Assembly: GCA_947452065.1 (NCBI GenBank)
Contig: CANGBB010000006.1
Coordinates: 62,001-126,000, forward strand
Length of the DNA stretch: 64,000 nucleotides
Direction: 5' to 3'
From: Gammaproteobacteria bacterium
Lineage (GTDB): Bacteria > Pseudomonadota > Gammaproteobacteria > Steroidobacterales > Steroidobacteraceae
Shown here: positions 9,942 through 19,494 of the stretch, one piece after another
How positions within the stretch are numbered: the stretch's first letter is position 1
Layout: each line of letters begins with the position of its first letter
The notes under the pieces: generated by a model
The model's input: the letters and a program-made list of their open reading frames with translations, nothing else
Told to the model about the DNA's origin: nothing
The model's database searches: none
Made by a program: the position numbers and the translations under genes

Positions 9942-11444
9942 ATGTGTGGCATCGTCGGTATCGTTGGCACTTCTCCGGTCAATCAGCGCATCTATGACGC
10001 GCTGACCGTCCTGCAGCACCGCGGTCAGGATGCCGCCGGCATCATGACTTCCGACGGCGGCAAGCTGTGCGTGCGCAAAGGCGCCGGTCTGGTGCGCGAT
10101 GTTTTCCAGCAGCAGCACATGCTCGAACTGCGTGGTAACAGCGGCATTGGCCATGTTCGTTACCCGACTGCAGGGTGCGATGGCGCTGCAGAGGCGCAGC
10201 CGTTTTACGTCAATGCACCCTATGGAATCTGCCTGGCGCACAACGGCAACCTGACCAATGCCGCGGAGTTGGCCGAGGTGCTGATTCGGGAAGATCGCCG
10301 TCATCTGAATACCGAATCGGATTCGGAAGTGCTGCTGAACGTTTTTGCCTCGGAACTGCAGCGCATCGGCACTCCGCGCGTAACAGCGGCGGATATCTTC
10401 GCGGCGGTGAGTGCCGTCTATCGTCGCTGCCGCGGCGGCTATGCCGTGGTCGCGATGCTGATCGGGCACGGCGTGCTCGGATTCCGTGATCCCAACGGTA
10501 TCCGGCCGCTGGTGCTGGGTCGTCGCAGCACGCGCAAGGGCGATGAGTACATGCTGGCCTCGGAAAACGTATCGCTGGACATGATGGGCTTCGAGATGGT
10601 GCGCGATGTGGCCCCTGGCGAAGTGGTGCTCATCGACGAACAGGGTCGTCTGCAAAGCCAGCAGTGTGTCGTGGGCACGCCGCACACCCCATGCATCTTC
10701 GAGTACGTTTACTTCGCGCGTCCCGACTCGATCATGGACAACATTTCCGTTTACCGCGCGCGCATGCGCATGGGTGAGCGACTGGCCGAGAAGATTCGCC
10801 GGCTGCATCCCGATCACGATATCGATGTGGTGATCCCCATCCCGGATACCAGTCGCACCAGCGCATTGCAGATGGCGCAGAAGCTCCGCATCAAGTACCG
10901 CGAGGGCTTCAACAAAAACCGCTATATCGGACGCACTTTCATCATGCCGGGCCAGGAAGAGCGCGAGAAATCGGTGCGTCGCAAACTCAATGCCATCGAG
11001 CATGAGTTCCGCGGCAAGAACGTGCTGCTGGTCGACGACTCCATCGTGCGTGGCACCACTTCGGCCCAGATCATCGAGCTGGCCCGCGAGGCGGGTGCGC
11101 GCAAGGTTTACTTCGCATCGGCTGCTCCGCCGGTCCGTTTTCCCAACGTGTACGGCATCGACATGCCGGCCGCCAGCGAGCTGGTGGCTGCCGGTCGCAC
11201 CGAGGAAGAGGTGGCACGCCTGATTGGTGCCGACTGGCTCGTCTATCAGGACCTCGTGGATCTTGTGGCCGCGTGCCAGCATGACGATGCACGTGTGGTC
11301 GAATTCGATACCTCTTGCTTCTCGGGTGAATACGTCACGGGGGATGTCACGCCGGAGTATCTCGCGCGGTTGCAAGAGGCGCGTTCCGATGCAGCCAAGG
11401 CGCATCGGCGCGAGTCTGCGCTGAAGGTTGTTGGATCCGGCTGA
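9942..11444 (+). CDS. purF: Amidophosphoribosyltransferase
   Basis: First committed step of purine synthesis: phosphoribosylamine from PRPP and glutamine. The protein starts MCGIVGIVG, so Cys2 becomes the N-terminal nucleophile of the glutaminase domain directly, without a propeptide. The phosphoribosyltransferase domain has the PRPP motif [14 protein letters not shown] near residues 362-375. Length 500 aa. Last gene of the truA-accD-folC-dedD-cvpA-purF run. Confidence 0.96.
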   Translation: MCGIVGIVGTSPVNQRIYDALTVLQHRGQDAAGIMTSDGGKLCVRKGAGLVRDVFQQQHMLELRGNSGIGHVRYPTAGCDGAAEAQPFYVNAPYGICLAHNGNLTNAAELAEVLIREDRRHLNTESDSEVLLNVFASELQRIGTPRVTAADIFAAVSAVYRRCRGGYAVVAMLIGHGVLGFRDPNGIRPLVLGRRSTRKGDEYMLASENVSLDMMGFEMVRDVAPGEVVLIDEQGRLQSQQCVVGTPHTPCIFEYVYFARPDSIMDNISVYRARMRMGERLAEKIRRLHPDHDIDVVIPIPDTSRTSALQMAQKLRIKYREGFNKNRYIGRTFIMPGQEEREKSVRRKLNAIEHEFRGKNVLLVDDSIVRGTTSAQIIELAREAGARKVYFASAAPPVRFPNVYGIDMPAASELVAAGRTEEEVARLIGADWLVYQDLVDLVAACQHDDARVVEFDTSCFSGEYVTGDVTPEYLARLQEARSDAAKAHRRESALKVVGSG

Positions 11445-11471
11445 GCCCGGTTCCATCAGTCGGCTGCCAGC

Positions 11472-12728
11472 ATGCGGCTGCTATTGATCGCAGAGAGCTC
11501 CTCGCTTGAAGCGCTGATCCGTGCGCAAGTGGCGCACCATTGGCCGGAGGGTGAGGTGCGCCTCTGGTCGCCGCTTAATCAGGGTCGGCTTCCTGCTGAA
11601 TTCCTCGCTCAGGGGTACGACGCCGTCCTGATCGCCGAGCGCTGGTCCGGCGCTGAGGGTCTCGATTGGCTGCGGGAGCTCAGCGCGCGCCCCGGTTTTG
11701 CCAAGACGATTTTTCTCGCCGATCGACCGCATGCAACGCTGGTGCGGACTGCGGAGGCGGCTGGCGCACAAGCAGTGCTCGACTTCAGCGGCTCAGAGCC
11801 GGCCCAGTGGCGTGCATTGCTGCGGCAGGTGGCGGATGCCCAGCGGCTTGCGCTGGGGGATTGGCGCGTGTCTGCCGAGGCGCGTGAGGCGCAACGCTTT
11901 GGCGATGCCTACATTCCCGGTTATCGGCGGGCACGCGTACTCGCAAGAGGTCCGGTTTCGCAGCTTTATATCGCCGAGAGCACCAAGATCGGCGCGCTGG
12001 TGGCGCTGAAGGTGACGCAGGCCGGGCGCGAGGCGAGCGGCGTCGATCCAGCCTTCGAACGCTTCCTGCAGGAATACGACATTGCTGACCGGCTGCAGCA
12101 TCCCAATATCGTGCGGCTGTTCGAACTGGGCGTGACCGATGATCACGCCTATCTGGCGATGGAATATTTTCCGCTGGGCGATCTACGTCGCCGCATGCAG
12201 TTGGGTTTATCACCCGCTGAATCGCTGGCCATCGCTTCGCAGTTGGCGCAGGTTCTGTCAGCCATTCATGATGCGGGCGTTGTGCATCGCGATCTGAAGC
12301 CGAGCAATGTCATGATGCGTACTGACTCGCAGATCGCTCTGATCGACTTCGGGCTTGCCAAGCAACTGGCACTTGACTTGGATCTGACTGACCGTGGCCT
12401 GATCTTTGGCACGCCGCACTACATGAGCCCGGAGCAGGGGCATGCCGAGCCAGTCGACGGACGGAGTGATCTGTACAGTCTGGGCATACTCTTGTTCGAG
12501 ATGCTGGCGGGCGAGAAGCCATTTACCGCAGAGTCGCCCATGGCGGTCTTGTATCGTCATCGTCACCAGGCGCTGCCCTCACTCCCGGATCCTGTGCGTC
12601 ACCTGCAGCCGCTGGTACATCGGCTGCTGGCGAAGCGACCGGAGGATCGTTTTCAGACTGCTGCAGCCGCGGCACAAGCCATTGAGCAGGCGCGTGAACA
12701 CTGGCTGGAGCGAGTGATGTATGCCTGA
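11472..12728 (+). CDS. Pseudo-receiver domain fused to a Ser/Thr protein kinase
   Basis: Residues 1-125 resemble a response-regulator receiver, but the phospho-acceptor aspartate is replaced by Ala55 (in DAVLIAERWSGAEGL), the acidic pair is degenerate, and the conserved C-terminal lysine is Phe. It should not be phosphorylated in the usual way. Residues about 150-410 form a Hanks-type kinase with VALK (near 178), HRDLKPSN (near 272), DFGLA (near 292) and GTPHYMSPEQ, so the kinase should be active. There is no transmembrane segment, so it is probably cytoplasmic. Its last 8 bases overlap miaE, implying coupled translation. The substrate is unknown; no phosphatase or FHA protein lies nearby. 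Confidence 0.85.
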   Translation: MRLLLIAESSSLEALIRAQVAHHWPEGEVRLWSPLNQGRLPAEFLAQGYDAVLIAERWSGAEGLDWLRELSARPGFAKTIFLADRPHATLVRTAEAAGAQAVLDFSGSEPAQWRALLRQVADAQRLALGDWRVSAEAREAQRFGDAYIPGYRRARVLARGPVSQLYIAESTKIGALVALKVTQAGREASGVDPAFERFLQEYDIADRLQHPNIVRLFELGVTDDHAYLAMEYFPLGDLRRRMQLGLSPAESLAIASQLAQVLSAIHDAGVVHRDLKPSNVMMRTDSQIALIDFGLAKQLALDLDLTDRGLIFGTPHYMSPEQGHAEPVDGRSDLYSLGILLFEMLAGEKPFTAESPMAVLYRHRHQALPSLPDPVRHLQPLVHRLLAKRPEDRFQTAAAAAQAIEQAREHWLERVMYA

Positions 12729-13335
12729 TAACGCCTCAAACGGAATACTGGCCGCCGCCACGCCGACAGCGTGGATCCAAACAGCGGCCGAACGTTGGCA
12801 AGAGATCCTTATCGATCACGCCTATTGCGAAAAAAAGGCCGCATCCAGTGCGTTGGCATTTATCTTCGCGTACCCGGAATTGGAGCAGCAGAATCTCGCG
12901 CTGTCGCGTTTGGCGCGGGAAGAGTTGCGTCATTTCGAGCAGGTCACGCGTCTGATGCGCCGGCTGGGCGTGCCTTTCACGCGTCTTCGTCCGGGCCGAT
13001 ACGCCTCTGGGCTACGGGCTATGGTGCGCACACATGAACCGGCACGGCGTCTGGACCTGATGCTCATTGGTGCGCTGATCGAGGCGCGCTCCTGCGAGCG
13101 CTTCGTCTGTCTGGCGCCCCATTTGCCACCGGCGGTAGGTGATTTCTATGCTGAGCTCGCACGCGTCGAGTCGCGCCACGGCGAGCTTTATCTCGAGCTG
13201 GCCGCGAATGCCGGTGATGACTGGCGCGAGCGTCTAGCGATACTCGCTGCGACCGAGGCAGATCTCATCACCGCGCCGGATACTGAACTGCGCTTTCACT
13301 CAGGGCCGGTGCGCGCCAGCGTTTGCAGCTCATAG
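12721..13335 (+). CDS. miaE: tRNA-(ms2io6A37) hydroxylase MiaE
   Basis: Non-haem diiron monooxygenase that hydroxylates the isopentenyl group of the ms2i6A37 base in tRNA, an oxygen-dependent step. The diiron ligands expected in ferritin-like helices are visible in DHAYCEKKAA, REELRHFEQ, EARSCERF and ESRHGELY. Length 204 aa, as usual. The ATG lies inside the end of the kinase gene (8-base overlap), and its 3' end overlaps lpxH on the other strand by 40 bases. Confidence 0.9.
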   Translation: MPDNASNGILAAATPTAWIQTAAERWQEILIDHAYCEKKAASSALAFIFAYPELEQQNLALSRLAREELRHFEQVTRLMRRLGVPFTRLRPGRYASGLRAMVRTHEPARRLDLMLIGALIEARSCERFVCLAPHLPPAVGDFYAELARVESRHGELYLELAANAGDDWRERLAILAATEADLITAPDTELRFHSGPVRASVCSS

Positions 13336-14030
13336 GAGCCGTTGCTCCACTTCAGGCAGCTGCCCTGTTCATACCAGGCGCCCAGCACGATGCGTCGCGC
13401 ATCGCGGCCATCGAGCTGGAAGTCATGAATGCCGGGGCGATGGGTGTGGCCATGGATCAGTGTGCGCGCACCGGTGGCGCGCATCGCGGCGCTGACCGCA
13501 TCCGGACTGACGTCCATTATCTGCGGCGGCAGTCGATTCATGTGGCGCTGGCTGCCTGAGCGCGCGGCGCCCGCCAGCATCCGACGGGTGGCCAGCGGCA
13601 GCCGCAGGAAGCGTCGCTGCCAGTTGGGCCGGCGCACCTGAGCGCGCAGCTGCTGATAGGGGCGGTCCTCGCGGCATAGCAGGTCGCCATGGGTGAGCAG
13701 CACACGCTCATCGCCCAGTTCCAGCGCCACCGGATCGGTCAGCAGCTGGCAACCGCTGGCGGCGGCAAATCGCTCGCCGAGCAGAAAATCGCGATTGCCG
13801 TGCATGATGTGGCAGGCGGTTCCGGCCCGCGTCAGTGCCGACAGATCGGCACAGACTGCGGCACGCACGGGGTCGTCGTCATCGTCGCCCACCCAGAGTT
13901 CGAATAGATCGCCAAGGATGTACAACGCCTCGGCCTCACGTGCAGCGCCTCGCAGGAAGGCGCTGAACTGCGCGCAGGCCGCAGGATAGGCCGCGTCCAG
14001 ATGCAGGTCCGAGATGAACAGCAGGCTCAC
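13296..14030 (-). CDS. lpxH: UDP-2,3-diacylglucosamine diphosphatase
   Basis: Peripheral inner-membrane metallophosphatase that makes lipid X for lipid A synthesis, so the organism is expected to build lipopolysaccharide. Calcineurin-like motifs are in order: DLHLD (D8, H10), GDLFELWVGDD, GNRDFLLGERF (the LpxH-specific GNRD form), THGD and HGHTHRP. Length 244 aa. It runs towards miaE with a 40-base tail overlap and is divergent from gltX, with about 42 bases between starts. Confidence 0.93.
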   Translation of the reverse strand: MSLLFISDLHLDAAYPAACAQFSAFLRGAAREAEALYILGDLFELWVGDDDDDPVRAAVCADLSALTRAGTACHIMHGNRDFLLGERFAAASGCQLLTDPVALELGDERVLLTHGDLLCREDRPYQQLRAQVRRPNWQRRFLRLPLATRRMLAGAARSGSQRHMNRLPPQIMDVSPDAVSAAMRATGARTLIHGHTHRPGIHDFQLDGRDARRIVLGAWYEQGSCLKWSNGSYELQTLARTGPE

Positions 14031-14072
14031 GATACGTCGCCCTTCATGGCCGAATCCCGTAACATTCTACGG

Positions 14073-15497
14073 ATGTCTCAGGCCTCCGTCGTTACTCGCT
14101 TCGCACCCAGTCCCACCGGCGAACTGCATCTGGGCAATGCCCGCACAGCCCTGTTCAATTACCTGCTGGCGCGTCGCCACGGCGGGCGCTTTGTCCTGCG
14201 GGTCGAGGATACCGACGCGGCCCGTTCCAGCGAGCAGCACATCGCCTCGCTGGTCGCCGACCTGCAGTGGCTGGGACTGCATTGGGAGACCGGTCCAGGT
14301 GCCGCGAACCCAGACCACGCCTGGCGTCAGGCTCTGCGCGGCAACGTATACGGGCCCTGCTATGAGCGGCTCATCGCCAGCGGGGCTGCCTATCCCTGCT
14401 ATTGCACGGCCACGGAGCTCGATCTGTCACGCCGCGCCCAGCTGGCCGCGGGTCGGCCACCGCGCTACGCCGGCACCTGCCGGAAACTGGACGAGGCCGG
14501 GCGCGCCCAGCGCGTCGCTGCCGGGCGCAAGGCAGCGCTGCGATTTGCAGTGCCGGCCGGGCAGGTGATCGAATTTGATGATGCCGTCCACGGGCCGCAG
14601 CGCCTCATCAGCGACGAGATCGGTGATTTCATCATCCGTCGCGAAGACGGTAGCAGCGCATTCTTTTTCTGCAACGCCATCGATGATGCGGAAATGGGCA
14701 TCACGCATCTGCTCCGTGGCGAGGATCATTTAAGCAACACGCCGCGCCAGTTACTGCTGCTCTCCGTGTTGGGGTTGCGAGCGCCGTCTTACGGACATGT
14801 ATCGCTCCTGACCGGCGATGACGGTGCGCCGCTGTCCAAGCGTCACGGTGCCACCACAGTGCGAGAGTTGCGCGAGGCCGGTTATGGCGCCAATGCCATC
14901 TGTAATCTGCTTTTCAGGCTCGGTCATAGCACGCCCGATACGGGGCTTTTAACCTTGCCGCAGATGGCAGCTGGCTTCGATATCGCGCATCTGCAGCGTG
15001 CAAGTGCTCATCTCGACCCCGTGCAGCTGCGTCATTGGCAGCGTGCCTGGCTGCATTCACTGGATGCCGCTCAGGCGCGCGACTGGCTGCTGCAATGGCT
15101 GCCGCCGCAGATCGAAGAGGACTCGCTCGACAACTTGCTGGCGGCCATTCGACCCAATGTGCTGCTGGCCAGTGATGTGCGTGAGTGGTACGCCATTCTT
15201 CGGGGCGACGCGCTGTCCTTTGATGCCGAGGCTGCCGAAGCGATTCGCAGCGCGGGCACCCGTTTTTTCGCAGCGGCCGCGGCCGCCGCCGTATCGCCGG
15301 AGCGCGCTCTGGATGCCGCCGCGCTGCGTAGTGCCACCGGCACCAAGGGCGCAGCCTTCTTTCGCCCGCTGCGCGCGGCCCTAACCGGGCAGCTCCATGG
15401 ACCGGAAATCGATCTACTGTTGCGCGCTCTGGGTGCTGAGCGTATTCGTGCCCGGCTCGCCGCCTGCGCCGAGGCGCTGCCGTCGGCACCGCAATGA
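14073..15497 (+). CDS. gltX: Glutamyl-tRNA synthetase
   Basis: Class I aminoacyl-tRNA synthetase that charges tRNA-Glu. The HIGH-region motif [13 protein letters not shown] starts near residue 9 and the KMSKS-like LSKRHG is near residue 250. A CYC...C set near residues 108-138 matches the zinc-binding arrangement of gammaproteobacterial GltX. With the ATG at 14073 the protein is 474 aa; upstream ATG (14046) or GTG (14001) starts would add residues not typical of the family. At this length it cannot be the short GluQ-RS. It overlaps cysS by four bases. Confidence 0.92.
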   Translation: MSQASVVTRFAPSPTGELHLGNARTALFNYLLARRHGGRFVLRVEDTDAARSSEQHIASLVADLQWLGLHWETGPGAANPDHAWRQALRGNVYGPCYERLIASGAAYPCYCTATELDLSRRAQLAAGRPPRYAGTCRKLDEAGRAQRVAAGRKAALRFAVPAGQVIEFDDAVHGPQRLISDEIGDFIIRREDGSSAFFFCNAIDDAEMGITHLLRGEDHLSNTPRQLLLLSVLGLRAPSYGHVSLLTGDDGAPLSKRHGATTVRELREAGYGANAICNLLFRLGHSTPDTGLLTLPQMAAGFDIAHLQRASAHLDPVQLRHWQRAWLHSLDAAQARDWLLQWLPPQIEEDSLDNLLAAIRPNVLLASDVREWYAILRGDALSFDAEAAEAIRSAGTRFFAAAAAAAVSPERALDAAALRSATGTKGAAFFRPLRAALTGQLHGPEIDLLLRALGAERIRARLAACAEALPSAPQ

Positions 15498-16981
15498 GCA
15501 CATCAACGAGCACTGCGATGAGTACACCCAATCCCTCGCTTCGCATCCACAATTCGCTGACCGGGCGCAAGGAGTCGCTGGTACCGCGTGTGCCGGGTCG
15601 CATCGGCATGTACGTCTGCGGCATCACTGTCTACGACTTCTGCCATGTCGGGCACGCACGCTTTCTGGTGGTATTCGACACCGTGCGGCGATACCTGCGT
15701 CACTGCGGTTATCAGGTGACCTATGTGCGCAATATCACCGACATCGATGACAAGATCATCCGGCGTGCAGCTGAAAACGGCGAGCCTATCGGCGCGCTGA
15801 CTGAACGATTCATCGGTGCCATGCATGATGACTGTGCCGCACTCGGTGTCGAGCCGCCGGATTTCGAGCCGCGCGCTACGCAACATGTGGAAGGGATGGT
15901 CGAACTTATCACTCGACTGATCGATCGTGGTCTGGCGTATGTCGCGGGCAACGGTGATGTGCTCTACAGCGTGAGCAAGTTCCCGGACTATGGGCGTCTG
16001 TCCGGCAAGAAACTGGAAGACCTGCGCGCGGGTGCCCGTGTCGAGGTGGATGACGCCAAGCGCGATCCACTGGATTTCGTGCTGTGGAAGCGCGCCAAGC
16101 CGGGCGAGCCGGCTTGGGCGACGCCCTGGGGAGAAGGTCGCCCCGGTTGGCATATCGAGTGCTCTGCGATGTCGCGGGCGCTGCTCGGAGAGCACTTCGA
16201 TATCCATGGTGGCGGCATGGACCTGAAATTTCCGCATCACGAGAACGAGATTGCACAAAGTTGCGGTGCCACAGGGGCGCACTTCGTCAATATCTGGATG
16301 CACAATGGCTTCGTCAACGTCGACAACGAGAAGATGTCGAAGTCTCTCGGTAATTTCTTCACGCTGCGCGACGTGCTGCCGACCCTGCGTCACCCGGAAG
16401 TGATGCGCGCCTTCCTGCTGGCCAGTCATTACCGCGCGCCGGTCAACTTCGCGCCGGTTCAATTGGAGCAAGCCGAGGCTTGGCTGACGCGGCTTTACAC
16501 GGCCGTGCGCGGACTGGACTCATCCGTGGTCGGCGCCACTGCAGCACCTGCGGGTGCCGCCACCGAGTTGCCGGAGGCGGCTGCGGCCCGGGCTCTGTTT
16601 GCCGCGGCGATGAATGACGACTTCAATACGCCTGAGGCCATGGCTGCATTGCAGACGCTGGCGCGCGAACTGAATACGCAGCGCGCGGCGGGAAATCTGG
16701 TCGCAGCCAGTCAGCTGGCCGCTGTGCTGCGCGACCTGTCTGGGTTGCTCGGCCTGATGCAGTTGCCAGCCGAGGAATGGTTCCGGCTCAGCAGCGGGGG
16801 CGCCAAGGATGCGGCCGTGATCATGAGCGAGAGTGATATCGAGGCTCGTATTGCGGATCGACTCGCTGCGCGTCAGCGCAAGGATTTTGCTGCAGCGGAC
16901 CGAATCCGGCAGGAGTTGGCCGACGCAGGCGTGCAGCTTGAGGACAAGCCCGGCGGCCTTACTGCTTGGCGCCGCGGCTGA
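15494..16981 (+). CDS. cysS: Cysteinyl-tRNA synthetase
   Basis: Charges tRNA-Cys. HVGHAR (HIGH motif) follows the zinc-ligand cysteine in [10 protein letters not shown], and KMSKSLGNF is intact. The DALR anticodon-binding part is at the C-terminus, ending in the usual [13 protein letters not shown] segment. Length 495 aa from the ATG overlapping the gltX stop (ATGA). A second ATG at 15518 would drop eight Ser/Thr-rich residues and fits the family start better; both are possible. Confidence 0.95.
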   Translation: MSTSTSTAMSTPNPSLRIHNSLTGRKESLVPRVPGRIGMYVCGITVYDFCHVGHARFLVVFDTVRRYLRHCGYQVTYVRNITDIDDKIIRRAAENGEPIGALTERFIGAMHDDCAALGVEPPDFEPRATQHVEGMVELITRLIDRGLAYVAGNGDVLYSVSKFPDYGRLSGKKLEDLRAGARVEVDDAKRDPLDFVLWKRAKPGEPAWATPWGEGRPGWHIECSAMSRALLGEHFDIHGGGMDLKFPHHENEIAQSCGATGAHFVNIWMHNGFVNVDNEKMSKSLGNFFTLRDVLPTLRHPEVMRAFLLASHYRAPVNFAPVQLEQAEAWLTRLYTAVRGLDSSVVGATAAPAGAATELPEAAAARALFAAAMNDDFNTPEAMAALQTLARELNTQRAAGNLVAASQLAAVLRDLSGLLGLMQLPAEEWFRLSSGGAKDAAVIMSESDIEARIADRLAARQRKDFAAADRIRQELADAGVQLEDKPGGLTAWRRG

Positions 16982-16990
16982 AAGTGTCAG

Positions 16991-18628
16991 CTATTGCTGA
17001 CGCCTGATGAGACGCTCAACAATTCCGGTCGAGCTGCAGTGTTCGGTAGCCAGCGGTGCGTTCTTGGCAGCGCGCTGTTTGTAGTGCTCGATATGATTGA
17101 GGATCTCGCGCAGTGCATCGATCGCGCCGCTGCTGTCCTCGATCGCAAGGCCAATCGCCCCAAGCGGCGGTAGCGGCCCCATCACAGCGTCCACGCGCGG
17201 GTTGATCGCGTCCTGCACGATCAGGCTGCGGCAATCAGCCGGAATGGGTATCAGTCGCCGGCACTGTTGCCGACCGCGCGGCGCCTCGAGCCACAGGCTT
17301 CGCGTGAACAGCGCCGCATCGCCGGGCCCGCAAAGGGTCAGTTCCACCTTGATCGAGCCCACGTCAGCGTCTACGAGGCCTGCAGTGAGCAGAATGCCGG
17401 TGGTGGCCGGCGGAATCTCAAAGCGGCTCCCATCCTGCGAAACCAATGGCTGCAGTCGGCCCGCTGCGGCGAGTGAGTTGGAGCATTCCTCGAGCCAGTC
17501 CTGATTCGCAGGAGCGATCTGCTCGGAGAGCCAGCTGTGCGCAGGCACCACAACCGGCACGCCCGCAACCAGCATTTCCAGCAGCACGCCGCTGCAGCGA
17601 TCGTGATAGCGACGTGCATCGTAGAGCAGCAGTCCGATATCGCTTCCGCAGACGAGCTCCGCATACTGCTGCTGATCCAGCGTGCCCGCTGAGCAATCCA
17701 CGGGGGCGGCGTCGGCTGTCAGAGGGTATTCGCGTGCCAGCTGGGCGATGCAGGCATCCAGCTCACTGCGCAGTGAGGCGCGTGCATTTTGCACCACCAG
17801 TTGTGCGCGGCCGGGCACGAAGGCTTCTTGCCACAGACTGTGCAGGAGCGAGGGGAGGATGGCGCGGTTCTTTTCACGCCGCGCGTGGCCCAGGCAGGCG
17901 ATGCGGGCGGGCTGCGGCTGCAATCGTAGCCGACGAAGGTCCGAAAATAAGGGATGCACCGGATAGGGCAGCACTTCGAAGTCAGCGACTTGCAACGCGC
18001 GATATTGATCGGCCAGCGGCTCGGTGGTGCACCACAGTGATAGCCGAATGCCGCGGCATTGCTTCAGCACATCGTGCAACGAGACCTGCATGGCCGTGGC
18101 GGCGGCCTTGCCTGCGGCCTGCAGTCGACGCCACTCCGGTTCGCGGTGAATCCCGAAATGGAGCTGCGCGTGCCAGTGCACCGCTGGCAATGTCGGAGTT
18201 GCGGCAACGAAAGCCGCCAGTCCGTGGAGGTCAAGCTCCGAGGCTGTCGGTAGGAACACGACATCACCCGCGGTCAGCGGTACCCGTCGGAAGAACTCGG
18301 TGCAGGCCTCCGCAAAGCGCTCGATATGCCGGCGACGCTGCCGCTGGCGCCACCGCGTCAGTAGGCTGCCGGTGAGACGGTGCAGCAGGCCACTGTGCGG
18401 TTGACGAGCCTGAGTGTCGAGTGTGTGCCGCGAGTAGGACACAGCGGGAAATACGGCATGCAATGGCCAGTGCGGCGCTAGCCCGGCGACTGCACTGAAA
18501 TCGCGATGCGTCCCCAGGGCTGGCGCGAACCCTGCTGCCTCCGCAGCCTGCAGCACGCTGACCGCGTACGGGTAATGGTGACCGCCCGTGTCGCGCAGAG
18601 AGTGATCGAGGAGGATAAATCTTGGCAC
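16991..18628 (-). CDS. GT-B-type glycosyltransferase with extra C-terminal domain
   Basis: 545 aa. The N-terminus (RFILLDHSLRDTGGHHYPYA) resembles GT-B glycosyltransferases. The donor-site-like segment GLLLYDARRYHDRCSGVLLEMLVAGVPVV (about residues 325-355) resembles the Glu-containing motif of family 1/4 enzymes, here with LLEML. After it comes roughly 150 residues with no family I recognise, ending near an Ala/Lys-rich tail. It has no signal peptide or transmembrane helix. It is the last gene of the leftward cassette with a GT2 enzyme, an SDR and a ColD-like dehydratase, so it probably adds a sugar to a surface glycan. Donor and acceptor are unknown. Confidence 0.68.
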   Translation of the reverse strand: MPRFILLDHSLRDTGGHHYPYAVSVLQAAEAAGFAPALGTHRDFSAVAGLAPHWPLHAVFPAVSYSRHTLDTQARQPHSGLLHRLTGSLLTRWRQRQRRRHIERFAEACTEFFRRVPLTAGDVVFLPTASELDLHGLAAFVAATPTLPAVHWHAQLHFGIHREPEWRRLQAAGKAAATAMQVSLHDVLKQCRGIRLSLWCTTEPLADQYRALQVADFEVLPYPVHPLFSDLRRLRLQPQPARIACLGHARREKNRAILPSLLHSLWQEAFVPGRAQLVVQNARASLRSELDACIAQLAREYPLTADAAPVDCSAGTLDQQQYAELVCGSDIGLLLYDARRYHDRCSGVLLEMLVAGVPVVVPAHSWLSEQIAPANQDWLEECSNSLAAAGRLQPLVSQDGSRFEIPPATTGILLTAGLVDADVGSIKVELTLCGPGDAALFTRSLWLEAPRGRQQCRRLIPIPADCRSLIVQDAINPRVDAVMGPLPPLGAIGLAIEDSSGAIDALREILNHIEHYKQRAAKNAPLATEHCSSTGIVERLIRRQQ

Positions 18629-18654
18629 GTGGCTCGCTACCGATAGTTCGATGG

Positions 18655-19494
18655 TCAGCCGCTGCTGCCGGTGGCGCCACGTTTGCCGGCAAGCTTCCAG
18701 AGACGGCGTGTCAGCCAGCCACCAATCGCGCCCGCCGGCGCGACGCTTCCTGGCTGCTTCAGGTAGTACTCTTTGGCCAGCGCATAGGCAGCCACCAGCG
18801 CTTTCATCTTGCCGCTCTGGTCAGCCTGAGTCGTAATGCTGGTCGGATGAGCGAGGAAGTGTGACAGCGGCACGGGCAGATGCGCGTAAGACGGATAGTC
18901 GAGCGTCGTCAGCAGGAACAGCAGCAGATCCTCGCCAACGCCCGAGTTCTTGCCGTAGATCCCCTTCGCCCCAGGCACTTCGGTGAGCAGATTTTTCAGC
19001 AGGTCTGAACGACGGAACAGTGCGCAGCCAGGGCTGATGGTCAGCTCTTCCCGCAGCAGGTGCTGAACGATTCTGCTGACCGGTTGAATGCCGGGAGGAT
19101 GACGCAATAGCAGTCGGCCCTGTTCTTCGCCGGGCGCATGCTGCAGCACCCGCGTGTAAACAAAGGCGATGTCGGCGCGCATCAGCGGCAATGTCCGCTC
19201 GACGTAGTCGGCATCAATCCAGTCATCGTCGTAGTTGATATGTACGAACTCGCCCTGCGCATGCTCGATGCCGTCGCGCCAGCAGGCGATGGGGCCGTGA
19301 TCCTCTTCGCGGCGCACATAGCGGATGCGCGTCCCATAACTCGCGGCCACCTCGGGTGTGGCATCCGTGCTGCCGTGGTCACACAGCACCACCTCGACCG
19401 GCACAGTCTGCGCGAGCGCCGTGTCGATAGCGCGACGCACGAGGTTGGCGCGATTGAAGGTCGGAATCACGATGGAGACAGTGGGGGCGCTCAT
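18655..19494 (-). CDS. Family 2 glycosyltransferase
   Basis: GT-A fold inverting glycosyltransferase of family 2. The nucleotide-binding start VSIVIPTFNRANLVRRAID and the metal-binding DDDWIDADY (DXD-like, near residue 92) are clear. Length 279 aa, no membrane segment. It overlaps the SDR gene by four bases (ATGA), and a 26-base gap separates it from the GT-B gene downstream, so it belongs to one transcription unit. Likely transfers a sugar onto a lipid-linked or O-antigen-type glycan; specificity cannot be read from sequence. Confidence 0.83.
   Translation of the reverse strand: MSAPTVSIVIPTFNRANLVRRAIDTALAQTVPVEVVLCDHGSTDATPEVAASYGTRIRYVRREEDHGPIACWRDGIEHAQGEFVHINYDDDWIDADYVERTLPLMRADIAFVYTRVLQHAPGEEQGRLLLRHPPGIQPVSRIVQHLLREELTISPGCALFRRSDLLKNLLTEVPGAKGIYGKNSGVGEDLLLFLLTTLDYPSYAHLPVPLSHFLAHPTSITTQADQSGKMKALVAAYALAKEYYLKQPGSVAPAGAIGGWLTRRLWKLAGKRGATGSSG

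Noticed and set aside
8838-11456. 872-codon open frame on the minus strand
   Set aside because: It runs opposite dedD, cvpA and purF, which have clear family signatures. It is a shadow frame caused by high GC content, and its translation shows no recognisable domain.
14073-15497. GluQ-RS instead of GltX
   Set aside because: The protein is 474 aa and has the C-terminal anticodon-binding part; GluQ-RS is about 300 aa and lacks it.
16986-17001. GTCAGC-TATT-GCTGAC hairpin as a terminator between cysS and the GT-B gene
   Set aside because: It lies mostly within the last codons of the GT-B gene, has only six base pairs and no T-tract.
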